NCBI GenBank assembly: GCA_963629305.1
Contig: CAVGIJ010000010.1
Location: 9,163 to 73,162 of the forward strand
Source: UBA1227 sp963629305
GTDB taxonomy: Bacteria; Bacillota; Clostridia; Oscillospirales; Acutalibacteraceae
DNA length: 64,000 nt
Direction: 5' to 3'
Part shown: one piece after another, positions 16,999-26,154 of the stretch
Position numbering within the stretch: position 1 is the first letter of the stretch
Layout: every line of letters starts with the position of its first letter
Notes under the pieces: model-generated
What the model was told of the DNA's origin: nothing
The model's database searches: none
What the model saw: the letters and a program-made list of their open reading frames with translations, nothing else
Translations under genes and position numbers: made by a program

Positions 16999-17766
16999 TT
17001 ATAAATCGAGCTTACGCATAAGGTCGAGCAATGCCTTTTTAACCGGAGTATCATCCGGTACAAATGCGGTAGGCTTGCCTTCGCAATCATATTCGTAAAC
17101 TAAATTGTCATGCGGTAAAACACCGAGAAGAGGAAGTTCGTGCTTGTTTATTTCTTCAAGCACACCCTCATCAAGCTCTCCGTTTGGTGCTCTGTTTACT
17201 ATGAGATGTATTTCCGTAGGATTGAGTTTAAGCTCTTTTATCATCTCATTTATACGTGCCACTGCCTGAATTCCTCTGCGTGAGCAATCGGAAACAAGAA
17301 GCATAACATCTACATGCGGAAGTGTTCCGCGGCTTATATGTTCAAGGCCTGCTTCGTTGTCAATCACGGTATATTTGTAGTTGCCGACATACTTGTCTAT
17401 CTGTGTTTTAAGCATGCCGTTTACAAAACAATAACAACCCTGCCCCTGTGTACGTCCCATAACTATCATGTCAAAATCGTCTTCTTCAATAAGGGCGTCT
17501 GCAAACTTAAGTTCCGCATAATCCGCTTTTGACATGCCTGAAGGAATTGTTCCGTCAAGCTCAGAATGGGCAATTTCCTCTCTTATAGAACCGAGTGTAA
17601 CGTCAATATCCACGCCGAGAACTTCATTGAGGTTTGAATTGGCGTCCGCATCTACGACAAGAATCGGGCCCTCATTTTTCTTTGTAAGGTAGTCTATAAT
17701 CATGCCGCAGGTGGTAGTCTTTCCTACGCCGCCCTTACCCGCAACAGCGATAGTTTTATTTGCCAT
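16999..17766 (-). CDS. cooC: CooC-type nickel-insertion ATPase (second copy)
   Basis: A 255-residue MinD/NifH-like P-loop protein with the deviant Walker A GKGGVGKTT near residue 10 and a CxC motif (GQGCYCFVN), typical of CooC/AcsF maturation ATPases. It would use ATP to load nickel into CODH or ACS. Its start overlaps the cooT stop by one base (TAATG), pairing it with a nickel-binding partner. A second family member lies at 25353-26126, so each may serve a different client enzyme. Confidence 0.92.
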   Translation of the reverse strand: MANKTIAVAGKGGVGKTTTCGMIIDYLTKKNEGPILVVDADANSNLNEVLGVDIDVTLGSIREEIAHSELDGTIPSGMSKADYAELKFADALIEEDDFDMIVMGRTQGQGCYCFVNGMLKTQIDKYVGNYKYTVIDNEAGLEHISRGTLPHVDVMLLVSDCSRRGIQAVARINEMIKELKLNPTEIHLIVNRAPNGELDEGVLEEINKHELPLLGVLPHDNLVYEYDCEGKPTAFVPDDTPVKKALLDLMRKLDL

Positions 17767-17957
17767 TAGATATGCTCCTTTATAATAGCCTTAGCTCCGA
17801 GTAAATCGACAAAGAGAAGGTCTCCGTCAATCTCCTGCTGTCTCTCCATAAGGTCGGTTATTATAACCTTGTTGTCCCGAAGTTCTATCTTTGCGACATT
17901 GCTCATAAGAACATTTTCGGGATCTTCGGTATTTTTATAAACTGTTGACAAACACAT
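17766..17957 (-). CDS. cooT: CooT-like small nickel-binding protein
   Basis: This 63-residue protein begins MCLSTVY and fits the CooT family, whose conserved Cys2 binds nickel and whose fold is a small beta-barrel. The genomic context between a His-rich protein and a CooC ATPase supports a role in nickel delivery to CODH/ACS. GGAGG precedes the start. Confidence 0.85.
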   Translation of the reverse strand: MCLSTVYKNTEDPENVLMSNVAKIELRDNKVIITDLMERQQEIDGDLLFVDLLGAKAIIKEHI

Positions 17958-18009
17958 TGTTTTTCCTCCTTTGTCTACAGTGAAACGGCGATGTATAAGC
18001 CGTATAAAA

Positions 18010-18255
18010 TCATTCTTTTATTTTTGAAAGCGCACTTGCAAGGATATCGTTTCCCTGATTGTAGCATTCAACCGCCCGCATTATTTCATTGCATATCTCT
18101 TCATTTCCCGCCTCTTTTATGTCTTCTGCAAGATGAGAAAGTTCATGAGTATGTTCGGCATTGTGACCAACCATATATTTCATAAGTACAACCAATTCTT
18201 CCATTGGTGTTTCACTGTGATGGTGTTCATGCACGTGATCGTGATGCATATGCAT
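18010..18255 (-). CDS. Histidine-rich small protein, probable nickel chaperone or store
   Basis: An 81-residue protein whose first 14 residues contain eight histidines (MHMHHDHVHEHHHS), followed by a helical segment with more histidines (HNAEHTHELSHLAED). No named family is certain. His-rich tails on CooJ, HypB and similar proteins bind nickel, and this gene lies between cooT and the DUF3786/acsV genes, so nickel storage or transfer for CODH/ACS is the likely job. The sequence is not CooJ-like, because the His cluster is N-terminal. Confidence 0.75.
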   Translation of the reverse strand: MHMHHDHVHEHHHSETPMEELVVLMKYMVGHNAEHTHELSHLAEDIKEAGNEEICNEIMRAVECYNQGNDILASALSKIKE

Positions 18256-18257
18256 AT

Positions 18258-18881
18258 TTATAGCTCCTTCATTTTGTTTTTTATAAGTGTGATAAGCGTT
18301 TCAGCCATTACTACACGGTCCTCAGCCGCAAAACTGTCTTCAAAGTTATCGGAATAAAGGATCTGACTGCTTGGAGGAAATTCATCATCACCCTCCCAAA
18401 TAAGGAGAGTTACAAAGTATCCGGGGATAACTTCAAATTCGTATGCAGCATCACCGTGGTTTACTTTTTTTGCACCCATATTCTCACATGCGAGTGAGAA
18501 CTTCGGTACATTTGTACCGAAGGAAAATGCGGCGCGGGTTATGCAGCGTCCGGTAAAGGGTGAAATGTACATTTCACCCCAGGACATTTCGCGAAAGGTC
18601 TTAAAGCCGCCGTGTGATTCACGGTATTCCATTTCAAGAAGGATACGCATGATGAAAGTCTGTGCTTTAAGATCATGGAGCGCGAATGCCTTGCTGTTTT
18701 CACAGCTTACAGTGAATTCCGGCCACGTGATTTTGTATTCGTCAAAGAAAAAATTTACGTGAAAAGCAGCACCGTCGAACGCTGCACCGCACCGCGCCGC
18801 CGCTTTTTCAGGATCAATTTTCTTAAACTGTTCGACATAATAGGCAAAAGGTACTTCCTTGATATTGTTTTTTATTTCCAT
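18258..18881 (-). CDS. DUF3786 protein of the CODH/ACS cluster
   Basis: I recognise a DUF3786-type protein of 207 residues, with no transmembrane segment and no clear catalytic motif. Visible traits are AFHVNFFFDEYKITWPE, a GEMYISPFTGRCI segment, and a WEGDDEFPPSSQILYSDNF stretch typical of this family. Members are often encoded beside corrinoid and CODH/ACS genes, which suggests a role in corrinoid-dependent metabolism, not demonstrated here. I use the ATG at 18879-18881; the longer frame upstream lies inside acsV. The start is just inside the end of acsV (overlap none, 7 bp gap). Confidence 0.75.
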   Translation of the reverse strand: MEIKNNIKEVPFAYYVEQFKKIDPEKAAARCGAAFDGAAFHVNFFFDEYKITWPEFTVSCENSKAFALHDLKAQTFIMRILLEMEYRESHGGFKTFREMSWGEMYISPFTGRCITRAAFSFGTNVPKFSLACENMGAKKVNHGDAAYEFEVIPGYFVTLLIWEGDDEFPPSSQILYSDNFEDSFAAEDRVVMAETLITLIKNKMKEL

Positions 18882-18888
18882 TTGAGGG

Positions 18889-20826
18889 TTATACCTCCTG
18901 CTTACTGTTCGGGAATCGTGAAAGGTCCGTATGAGGAATGAAGCACGCGGCAACAAAGTTGTCCATATAACCCGGGTGTGTTGAAAGTTCAACATATGTC
19001 ATGTTGCGTGAAAGATCCTCTATTTTTTTCTCAGCAGCCCCGGAGTAAACTGCGGCATACGCACCCGAAAGCGATGAATTTCCGATATACTCATATTTTT
19101 CGAGAGGAATATCCGGAAGCATACCAATGTTGATTGCATTCTTTATGTTTATACCGCTTCCTATACCGCCGGCAACGTAAAAGTGTTCAACAACACTCTC
19201 ATCCATATCTATTGATGAGAGAAGAGTATCTATTGCAGAATAGATTGCCCCTTTCGCACGTACAAAACTCTCAATATCTACTTCAGTGAGCGCTATCTCA
19301 CGACCCGTATCCGACTCATCCGGAGTGGCAATGATATAACTTCCCATACCGTATTCATCGTGCTTTACACGGTCACCCTCTCTTACATATTTTCCTTTTG
19401 AGTTGATGATACCCGTGCGATAAAGTTCTGAAATGATATCTATGATTCCGGATCCGCAAAGACCAACCGGTTTTTGCCCTTCCTCGCCGACAACACTATA
19501 GGTCGGATTCATACTATCCTTATCTATTGTTATAGACTCTATGGCACCGTCTGTCGCACGCATTCCGCAGCTTATGTCTCCGCCCTCAAAGGCAGGGCCC
19601 GCAGAGCATGCACATGACATCATAAAGTCCCTGTTACCGAAAACAATTTCTCCGTTTGTCCCGAGATCCACAAAAAGTGAAAACTCATCTTTATCCCAGA
19701 GAAGAGTAGTAAGTGTACCGGCAGTGATATCTCCGCCGACATACGAGCCGATATTCGGGCAGACAACAAGTTCCGCCTCAGGATTAACGGCAAGTCCTAT
19801 ATTTTGAGCCTTCATTCCGTGTAAATAGAAAAATGTAGGTATATACGGCTCTGTTCTCACCGGGTCGGAGTAAACTCCGAGCAACAGGTGATTCATTGTA
19901 GTATTAGAAGCAACACAGACTCTGACTATCTTTGTTATAACAACTTTTGCACTATGGCAAAGGTTACTTACAATAGGAATTATTGTTTCACGAACAATAG
20001 CATCCTTAAGACGTTTGATACCGCCTGTCTTGTTTTGCTCAATTATTCTGTTTATAACATCAGCACCATAGCGGATTTGTCCGTTACCGCTTGACGCCTT
20101 TGCAAGAAGCTTGCCGTCCTTCATGTCGACAAGCACGGCAGATACGGTGGTTGTGCCGATATCTATTGCCAGACCGCATACCGGAGTGGTATCAAGTGGG
20201 CTCAAGATATCATAGATCTTGAAGTTATCGCCTTTCTTTTCCCCGACAATACGAATCATAAAATCAGATTCACGCAGTTGTCTTGCAAGCTTTGCTATAG
20301 CAAAATACGGAATTTCAACATTCTTTACGGAAAACGCATCTTTAACTCCGTTTATCAGCCTTTCATTGTCGGGCAATGTATCCGAGAGTGTCGGCTCCGG
20401 CAATGTAATAACCGTGTCGCAAAATTCGTTTGAAAGTTCAACTCCCGCATTTTTCATGTCATCAAGAAGTTTTTCAAATATTGCAACTTCTTCACCGCTT
20501 GAAAGGTCGGCAGTTTGCATACGGTTCTTGTATGCTGCGGCAATATCCGGAACAAGAACGGTTACGTCCGATTCAACTTTTGAGCCGCAACTAAGGCACC
20601 AGCCTTCTGCGGATTCCTCCGGAGTAATATGGCTTGACGGCCAACAATTAAGGTTTCCGGACAAAAGTTTTACCCTGCATTTGCCGCATGCTCCGTTGCC
20701 GGAACAAGGTGCATCGATAGCCACGTTTGCAAGTCTTGCGACAGAGAGCAGGTTTGCCCCCGGTGCACATGAAACAGTTACCGGATGCATATGTTCATTT
20801 TCAAAAGTGAAAGTTACATCAAACAT
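18889..20826 (-). CDS. acsV: Corrinoid protein reductive activator (RACo, AcsV)
   Basis: A 645-residue protein with an N-terminal [2Fe-2S] ferredoxin domain (cysteines in APCSGNGACGKCRVKL, residues ~40-52, and a later CLSCG) and a C-terminal ASKHA ATPase of the DUF4445 type (LAIDIGTTTVSAVLVD near 220; VDLGTNGEIVFG). RACo proteins use ATP to re-reduce cobalamin that has been oxidised to Co(II). It lies in the operon between acsB and the nickel-maturation genes. An AAGGT site precedes the ATG. Confidence 0.94.
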   Translation of the reverse strand: MFDVTFTFENEHMHPVTVSCAPGANLLSVARLANVAIDAPCSGNGACGKCRVKLLSGNLNCWPSSHITPEESAEGWCLSCGSKVESDVTVLVPDIAAAYKNRMQTADLSSGEEVAIFEKLLDDMKNAGVELSNEFCDTVITLPEPTLSDTLPDNERLINGVKDAFSVKNVEIPYFAIAKLARQLRESDFMIRIVGEKKGDNFKIYDILSPLDTTPVCGLAIDIGTTTVSAVLVDMKDGKLLAKASSGNGQIRYGADVINRIIEQNKTGGIKRLKDAIVRETIIPIVSNLCHSAKVVITKIVRVCVASNTTMNHLLLGVYSDPVRTEPYIPTFFYLHGMKAQNIGLAVNPEAELVVCPNIGSYVGGDITAGTLTTLLWDKDEFSLFVDLGTNGEIVFGNRDFMMSCACSAGPAFEGGDISCGMRATDGAIESITIDKDSMNPTYSVVGEEGQKPVGLCGSGIIDIISELYRTGIINSKGKYVREGDRVKHDEYGMGSYIIATPDESDTGREIALTEVDIESFVRAKGAIYSAIDTLLSSIDMDESVVEHFYVAGGIGSGINIKNAINIGMLPDIPLEKYEYIGNSSLSGAYAAVYSGAAEKKIEDLSRNMTYVELSTHPGYMDNFVAACFIPHTDLSRFPNSKQEV

Positions 20827-20899
20827 AAAAATACCTTATCATCAATACTTGTGGGGCAAGAATAAACCCGCCCCACATTTAATTTTGAAATTTAAGCCA

Positions 20900-23029
20900 T
20901 TACATGAGAGGTTCCATACCGAGTACGGGATGGTTCTTGCTCTCAAGGAACGGAATAAGGTCATCAACCTCTGTGCAGATGGTTTCATCGGCAATCATAT
21001 CTGTGAAGTTATCTATACCATAGAGTTCTTTTGCGGTCTTGTTAAGTCTTTCCGCAACGTCATCCTTAAGTTCCTTCGGCATCCATACTATACGAGCTAT
21101 ACCGCCCTCGGCAGAAATAAACTTCTTGGATGAGATGAAGTGACGTCCGTGACCCATGTAACCCGGAGTCTGAACACCGCCGCCCGTGCAGGATGCGAGT
21201 TCACCGAATGTCATACCTGACGGAGTCATTCCGGCATACTCACGGTTTACAACTATGACGCCGTTTGAAGCAGGCTCAATACCGCAGATACACTCAAAGC
21301 ATCCGCATGATGTCATCGGATCTTCAAGGATTGAGTAAAGAGTAACATTTTCAACCGCACCGTGTGTTGCCTCATGAACAATCTTATTTACGTTTTCATA
21401 AGAACCTGTACGCTCATCAATAAGTCCCTCTTTCATGATTGGCTGTGAAGGACCGTTAGGATTGAGTTCATAGGTTGCTTTTGCGTCAAGCCATGAAACA
21501 GCGCCGCAAAGGCCGAGACGTTCAGGCGTTACTACACAACAGTGTGCCGGAGCAAAGCTCTGACAAAGGATACATGTGAAGAAACGGTCAACTGACTCAT
21601 CTGTCATGCTGAGGAGTCTGTCATCGCGCTCGTTATAACGCGGTACTGCCTTTGTCTCAAGCATTTCCGTTACTTTCGCAGGATCGGTTATAAGTGTAAC
21701 CTGGCACTTATCAACAACCGTGTCGAACTCGTCCATAATCATATGGTAGAGAACTTCGGCAAAATGGTTAAGTCTGAGACCCTTATCATATGCTTCCTGT
21801 GAAACACGGATTCTGATAAGGTTTCTCTGTCCTGTATGCATAACGCCTTCCATATAGTTGAACCATGCGTGAATCTTACGTTCAATAACACTTTCAAAAT
21901 CAGGCTGCATCTTCTTACCGGCAACTTCGATAAGTGTACCGAGAGCAAATTCCTTTTCGCCACAGTCAATGTCATTTCCGACAATTTCAATCTTGTGATC
22001 CTCGACCTCAGCCATATCCTTCATGAGAACAAGTTCTGCCGTAGGATTCTTGCTGGACCAGATTTCTATTGCCATGTCAGCCTTACGGATTATTTCACCT
22101 TCAAATGCCGAAGCAAATGCAACAGGAATAGGAAGATTGGTATCTTTAATTTTTATGTTTCGAAGTTCGAGTGAGTGTTTAACGGTTTCGGAATGGTCAA
22201 GAACTGACTCAAGAGCGCCCGGAACCTGATTTTCTCCGAGATCAATGTCAACAATTACAGGGAAACCGAGTGCAATAGCACCTGCACCTGCAGAAACAAC
22301 AACCTCATCAATAGCACCGAATGTATTTACAAATGCCGGAACACGTTCTTTTGTATAAGTGAGAAGTGTGCCAAGGTCGCCCGGTTGTACATTGCCGAAA
22401 ATAAGAGCTGCACGAATTGCAACAGTTACAACGTGAATAACAGAAGTAACATCATGTCCGAGAGGAACTACACGGAAATCAAGGCCCATCTTAACGCCTG
22501 CATCGGCGCACTGCTCTATAACGTCACCGACCATAAATGTCAAGATACCCTTTGACTGGTATCCCTTTACAACATTTGCAACATCCTCTGCACTGTCTGC
22601 TTTTCCGAGAACGACAGCAACACCCGGTATATCTCCTGTTACAAGAGGAACACCAAGCGAACGAATTATCGGATCGGGAACAAAGCCGATTCCGGAATCA
22701 TTTTCGTATGGCTGTGCACCGTCAACGTATTTGAGTCCCTCAATGATCTCCGCACCGACTGCAGTTGCAAGGCCTGCATTGAGTGCCGGACCTATCTCAG
22801 GCTCGTTTGTAATAAGGCTCTTCAGTACGCCGACACATGCAGGCAGGTCGCCGAGTGTCTTGACCTTTACACCTGTTGCGGCATAAATGGTCGGGAAGAA
22901 ATATGCAGTATCGGGAAAAGCAATTTCCTTATCTGCACCGTACTTTGCAATTGCGTCGTTTACCGCACCTTCGGTAAGACCCGCAACGGCATTTGAGCCA
23001 CCGTAAATCAAATCAGTTAATGCGCTCAT
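20900..23029 (-). CDS. acsB: Acetyl-CoA synthase, copy 2 (promoter-proximal to acsV)
   Basis: This 709-residue protein has the complete A-cluster ligand set with the spacing of characterised ACS: Cys486, 489, 498, 508, 575 and 577 (CILCQSF, CVVTPERLGLC, SCGCFEC). It condenses a methyl group, CO and CoA to acetyl-CoA. It is followed by acsV and preceded by its own candidate promoter and a large inverted repeat. It is a diverged paralogue of the ACS at 23215-25353. Confidence 0.96.
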   Translation of the reverse strand: MSALTDLIYGGSNAVAGLTEGAVNDAIAKYGADKEIAFPDTAYFFPTIYAATGVKVKTLGDLPACVGVLKSLITNEPEIGPALNAGLATAVGAEIIEGLKYVDGAQPYENDSGIGFVPDPIIRSLGVPLVTGDIPGVAVVLGKADSAEDVANVVKGYQSKGILTFMVGDVIEQCADAGVKMGLDFRVVPLGHDVTSVIHVVTVAIRAALIFGNVQPGDLGTLLTYTKERVPAFVNTFGAIDEVVVSAGAGAIALGFPVIVDIDLGENQVPGALESVLDHSETVKHSLELRNIKIKDTNLPIPVAFASAFEGEIIRKADMAIEIWSSKNPTAELVLMKDMAEVEDHKIEIVGNDIDCGEKEFALGTLIEVAGKKMQPDFESVIERKIHAWFNYMEGVMHTGQRNLIRIRVSQEAYDKGLRLNHFAEVLYHMIMDEFDTVVDKCQVTLITDPAKVTEMLETKAVPRYNERDDRLLSMTDESVDRFFTCILCQSFAPAHCCVVTPERLGLCGAVSWLDAKATYELNPNGPSQPIMKEGLIDERTGSYENVNKIVHEATHGAVENVTLYSILEDPMTSCGCFECICGIEPASNGVIVVNREYAGMTPSGMTFGELASCTGGGVQTPGYMGHGRHFISSKKFISAEGGIARIVWMPKELKDDVAERLNKTAKELYGIDNFTDMIADETICTEVDDLIPFLESKNHPVLGMEPLM

Positions 23030-23109
23030 AATAGATATACCTCCTAAATGTTAGTTACAAAAATAATGCTTTGTTTGTTTTTGTGAATTTTATAAACATA
23101 CACAGTAAT

Positions 23110-23138
23110 AGTATACCACATTTTTTGCACATTGTAGA
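23110..23138 (-). promoter_or_regulatory. Candidate internal promoter for acsB copy 2
   Basis: On the minus strand TCTACA (23133-23138), a 17-bp spacer and TATACT (23110-23115) with an extended-10 TGG lie about 80 bp upstream of acsB copy 2. Confidence 0.6.
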
Positions 23139-23146
23139 CACTTTCT

Positions 23147-23184
23147 GCGAGTAAAACCACCAAAATTTAGGCAGTTTTACTCGC
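23147..23184. repeat. 11-bp perfect inverted repeat upstream of acsB copy 2
   Basis: Arms GCGAGTAAAAC (23147-23157) and GTTTTACTCGC (23174-23184) flank a 16-bp spacer, just upstream of the -35 box. There is no U run, so it is not a classic terminator. It could be an operator or a transcript-stabilising hairpin after acsB copy 1. Confidence 0.75.
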
Positions 23185-23214
23185 ACATCTCACAAAATCC
23201 TATTTTTCTGTATG

Positions 23215-25353
23215 TTAAATGTCAATAGGTTCCATTTCAAGTACCGGATGTCCTACCTCTCCGAGGAAGGTAAGAAGCTCTTCGGGATCTCCCGTACTGC
23301 AGGTTGTCTCGTCCGCAATCATGTCAGCAAAATTGTCAATATCATAAAGTTCTTTTGCTGTTGCATTGAGCTTATCACGAATCTGCTCTTTAAGTTCCGA
23401 CGGAAGCCATACGAGACGCTTTACGCCGCCTTCTGCCTTGATGAACTTTTTCGAAGCAATGTAATGTTTTCCGTGTCCCATGAAGCCCGGTGTCTGAACA
23501 CCGCCGCCGGTCATTGATGCCATCTCCGAGAAAGTCATTCCGAGAGGAGTTATTCCCGCATACTCACGTGTTGTTATAACAACACCCATTGAGCAAGGCT
23601 CAATACCGCAGATACACTCAAAGCATCCGCAGGATGTCATAGGATCCTCGATAAGTGAATAAAGTGTTACGTGTTCAAGAGCACCGTGTGAAAGTGTACA
23701 TACAGCCTCATCAACATCCTCGTAACGTCCTATATTTTCATCAATACATTTTTCTTTTGTAACAATCTGACAAGGTCCTGTCGGGTCAAGTTCATATGTT
23801 GCCTTAGCGTCAAGCCACGAAACGGCGCCGCAAAGGCCGAGACGTTCCGGAGTAACAATACAAACATGGCTCGGTGAGAAAGCCTGACACATGATACATG
23901 AATAGAACTGCGGAACAGACTCATCGGTCATGGATTTAAGTCTTTCATCACGCTTATCAAATACTTCATTTGCGTGTTTGCGAAGCTCTGCATTCTTTTC
24001 GGCGTCAACAACTATCTTAACCTGGCACTTGTCAACAACCGTGTCAAAGTCAGACATAATCTTTGCATAGAGAACCTCGCCGATATGCTTAAACTTAAAG
24101 CCGGCTTCATAGTCAGCCTTTGAAATACGTACACGGATCATGTCCCTCTGACCTGTGTGCATAAGACCCTCAACACAGTTTAAGAATGAGTGGAACTTAC
24201 GCTCAAATACCGATTCAAAATCAGGCTGCATATTCTTTCCGGCAACCTCAACGGTATATGAAAGAGAAAGCTTTGTGCCTGCTTCAAATTCGTCTATTTC
24301 AGGTCCGATAACTTCTATCTTATGATCCTCAACCTCTGAGGCATCCTTTGTCTGAACAAGCTCGAAGCAGTCAACTCTTGAGCCGTCAACTTCAACCTGC
24401 ATATCTGCCTTACGAATGATCTCACCCTCGTAAGCGGTTGAGAAAGCAACAGGGATGTCAATATTTGTTACCTTGATTTTGATTCCTCTTGCCTCAAGGC
24501 TGGTATCAATCCAGTCGTGGGTATCTTCATTGATAACGAGTGATTTCGGAACCGACCACATGTCCTCAGTATCATTTGTTATTACGGGGAAGCCGAGTTT
24601 TATTGCGCCGGCACCGCATGCAACAGTGATATCCGGTACAGGCTTGTATGCATTTACAAATGCGTTTACCCTGTCAAATGTGTACTTGTGGAATCCGTCC
24701 CAATCGCCCGGCTGAATATTACCGAAAATCATCGCGCAGCGTGTAACAAGTGAGATGATATGTCCTACTGCCCAGATATCCGGGCCTACCGGTACAAGAC
24801 GCACAGGAAATCCCATATTGATTCCGGCCTCATTCATCTGGTCGATGATTCCCCCGATAAGGAATACAAAAATACCTCTTGACTGGTATCCTTTTACTAT
24901 TTCAACAGCCTCTTCAGTAGAAGGAGCAGGTCCGATGATTACTACAAATCCCGGAATGTCACCCGTTACGAGAGGAACACCGAGTTCACGTACTTCAGCA
25001 TCTGCAAAATGACCGTGATAAGTTGTTCCCTCATACGGTGTTGCGGTCTTTGCATACTTGCAAGCTTCAATCATTTCAGCCGCAATAGCAGTTCCCACAC
25101 CCGAGTAAAAGATTGACTTTGTACGAGGCTCTCTGAGCATCATAGCCTTTACGTCCGGGAGAACATCATGAAGTTCTCCGACTGTTGTTACTTTTTTTCC
25201 GATATATGCATATATACAAGCAAGGAAATATGCTGTATTGGGCATGTTAAGCGGTGCATCCGCACCGAGTTCATCAAAGATTGCGTTTACGTCAGCCTCG
25301 GCTTTTGCAAACATCTCATCTGAACCACGGAATACTCTTTCAAATAATGCCAT
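23215..25353 (-). CDS. acsB: Acetyl-CoA synthase, copy 1
   Basis: This 712-residue ACS has all six A-cluster cysteines at the same positions as copy 2 (486, 489, 498, 508, 575, 577; CIMCQAF, CIVTPERLGLC, SCGCFEC). It is clearly paralogous to copy 2 but differs throughout, so it is an old duplication. It starts one base inside the cooC stop (TAATG), indicating coupling with the upstream maturation ATPase. Confidence 0.96.
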   Translation of the reverse strand: MALFERVFRGSDEMFAKAEADVNAIFDELGADAPLNMPNTAYFLACIYAYIGKKVTTVGELHDVLPDVKAMMLREPRTKSIFYSGVGTAIAAEMIEACKYAKTATPYEGTTYHGHFADAEVRELGVPLVTGDIPGFVVIIGPAPSTEEAVEIVKGYQSRGIFVFLIGGIIDQMNEAGINMGFPVRLVPVGPDIWAVGHIISLVTRCAMIFGNIQPGDWDGFHKYTFDRVNAFVNAYKPVPDITVACGAGAIKLGFPVITNDTEDMWSVPKSLVINEDTHDWIDTSLEARGIKIKVTNIDIPVAFSTAYEGEIIRKADMQVEVDGSRVDCFELVQTKDASEVEDHKIEVIGPEIDEFEAGTKLSLSYTVEVAGKNMQPDFESVFERKFHSFLNCVEGLMHTGQRDMIRVRISKADYEAGFKFKHIGEVLYAKIMSDFDTVVDKCQVKIVVDAEKNAELRKHANEVFDKRDERLKSMTDESVPQFYSCIMCQAFSPSHVCIVTPERLGLCGAVSWLDAKATYELDPTGPCQIVTKEKCIDENIGRYEDVDEAVCTLSHGALEHVTLYSLIEDPMTSCGCFECICGIEPCSMGVVITTREYAGITPLGMTFSEMASMTGGGVQTPGFMGHGKHYIASKKFIKAEGGVKRLVWLPSELKEQIRDKLNATAKELYDIDNFADMIADETTCSTGDPEELLTFLGEVGHPVLEMEPIDI

Positions 25354-26126
25354 TATGATTCATCCTTTCTGTCCATCTTTGCCTTGATTGCTCTTATTTC
25401 TTCAAGAGCTTCAGGGCTGCAATCATAGGGAGAGAGGCCCTGTCTGTCAGCGTCAATTACTTCGCTGTTATAGCTTATAAAACCAAGCAAATCCTCTTTT
25501 GGTATACGGCTATTTACGAATTCTCTGTCTTTATCATCGCGTATTTTATTCGCAACTACATATACCCTTGTTATACCGATATCCGCGGCAAGTTTTTTTA
25601 CGTTCATGTAAGTTTGAACGCTGCGGGCACCGGGCTCAATAACAACTATGAAAAAATCCATCATCGATGCGGTTCCGCGTGCGAGGTGCTCAAGCCCCGC
25701 TTCCATATCCATGATAACAACATCATCTTTACGAAATGTCAGCGCCGAAAGAATCGATTTCAACATAACATGTTCGGGGCATACACATCCGCTTCCGCCT
25801 GTTTCGACCGTTCCCATGACAAGAAGCTTTACACCGTTTACATCCTTTCCGTACTTATCCGGGATATCAGATACCTGCGGATTAAGTTTGAAAAATTTGT
25901 TTGCGTCATTAGCGCCGGTTCTCTCTTCAACAAGCGAGCGCATTTTTGAAATAGGAACTATGGAATTTACTTCCTCCTCGGAAAGTCCGAGTGCAAGTCC
26001 GAGATTCGCATCAGGATCAACATCTGCCGCAAGAACCGTACGTCCCTCATCGGCATAAAGTCTTGCAAGTGTAGATGAAAGCGTTGTTTTCCCCACTCCG
26101 CCTTTTCCTGTTATTGCCAGTTTCAT
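25353..26126 (-). CDS. cooC: CooC/AcsF-type nickel-insertion ATPase (first copy)
   Basis: A 257-residue P-loop ATPase starting MKLAITGKGGVGKTT, with the CxC metal motif GSGCVCPEH near the middle and the MDMEAGLEHLARGT switch region typical of CooC/AcsF. It lies between cooS and acsB copy 1 and would mature one of these nickel enzymes. It starts 28 bp after the cooS stop. Confidence 0.93.
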   Translation of the reverse strand: MKLAITGKGGVGKTTLSSTLARLYADEGRTVLAADVDPDANLGLALGLSEEEVNSIVPISKMRSLVEERTGANDANKFFKLNPQVSDIPDKYGKDVNGVKLLVMGTVETGGSGCVCPEHVMLKSILSALTFRKDDVVIMDMEAGLEHLARGTASMMDFFIVVIEPGARSVQTYMNVKKLAADIGITRVYVVANKIRDDKDREFVNSRIPKEDLLGFISYNSEVIDADRQGLSPYDCSPEALEEIRAIKAKMDRKDES

Positions 26127-26154
26127 AAATCTTATGACCTCTTATGTTTACAAT

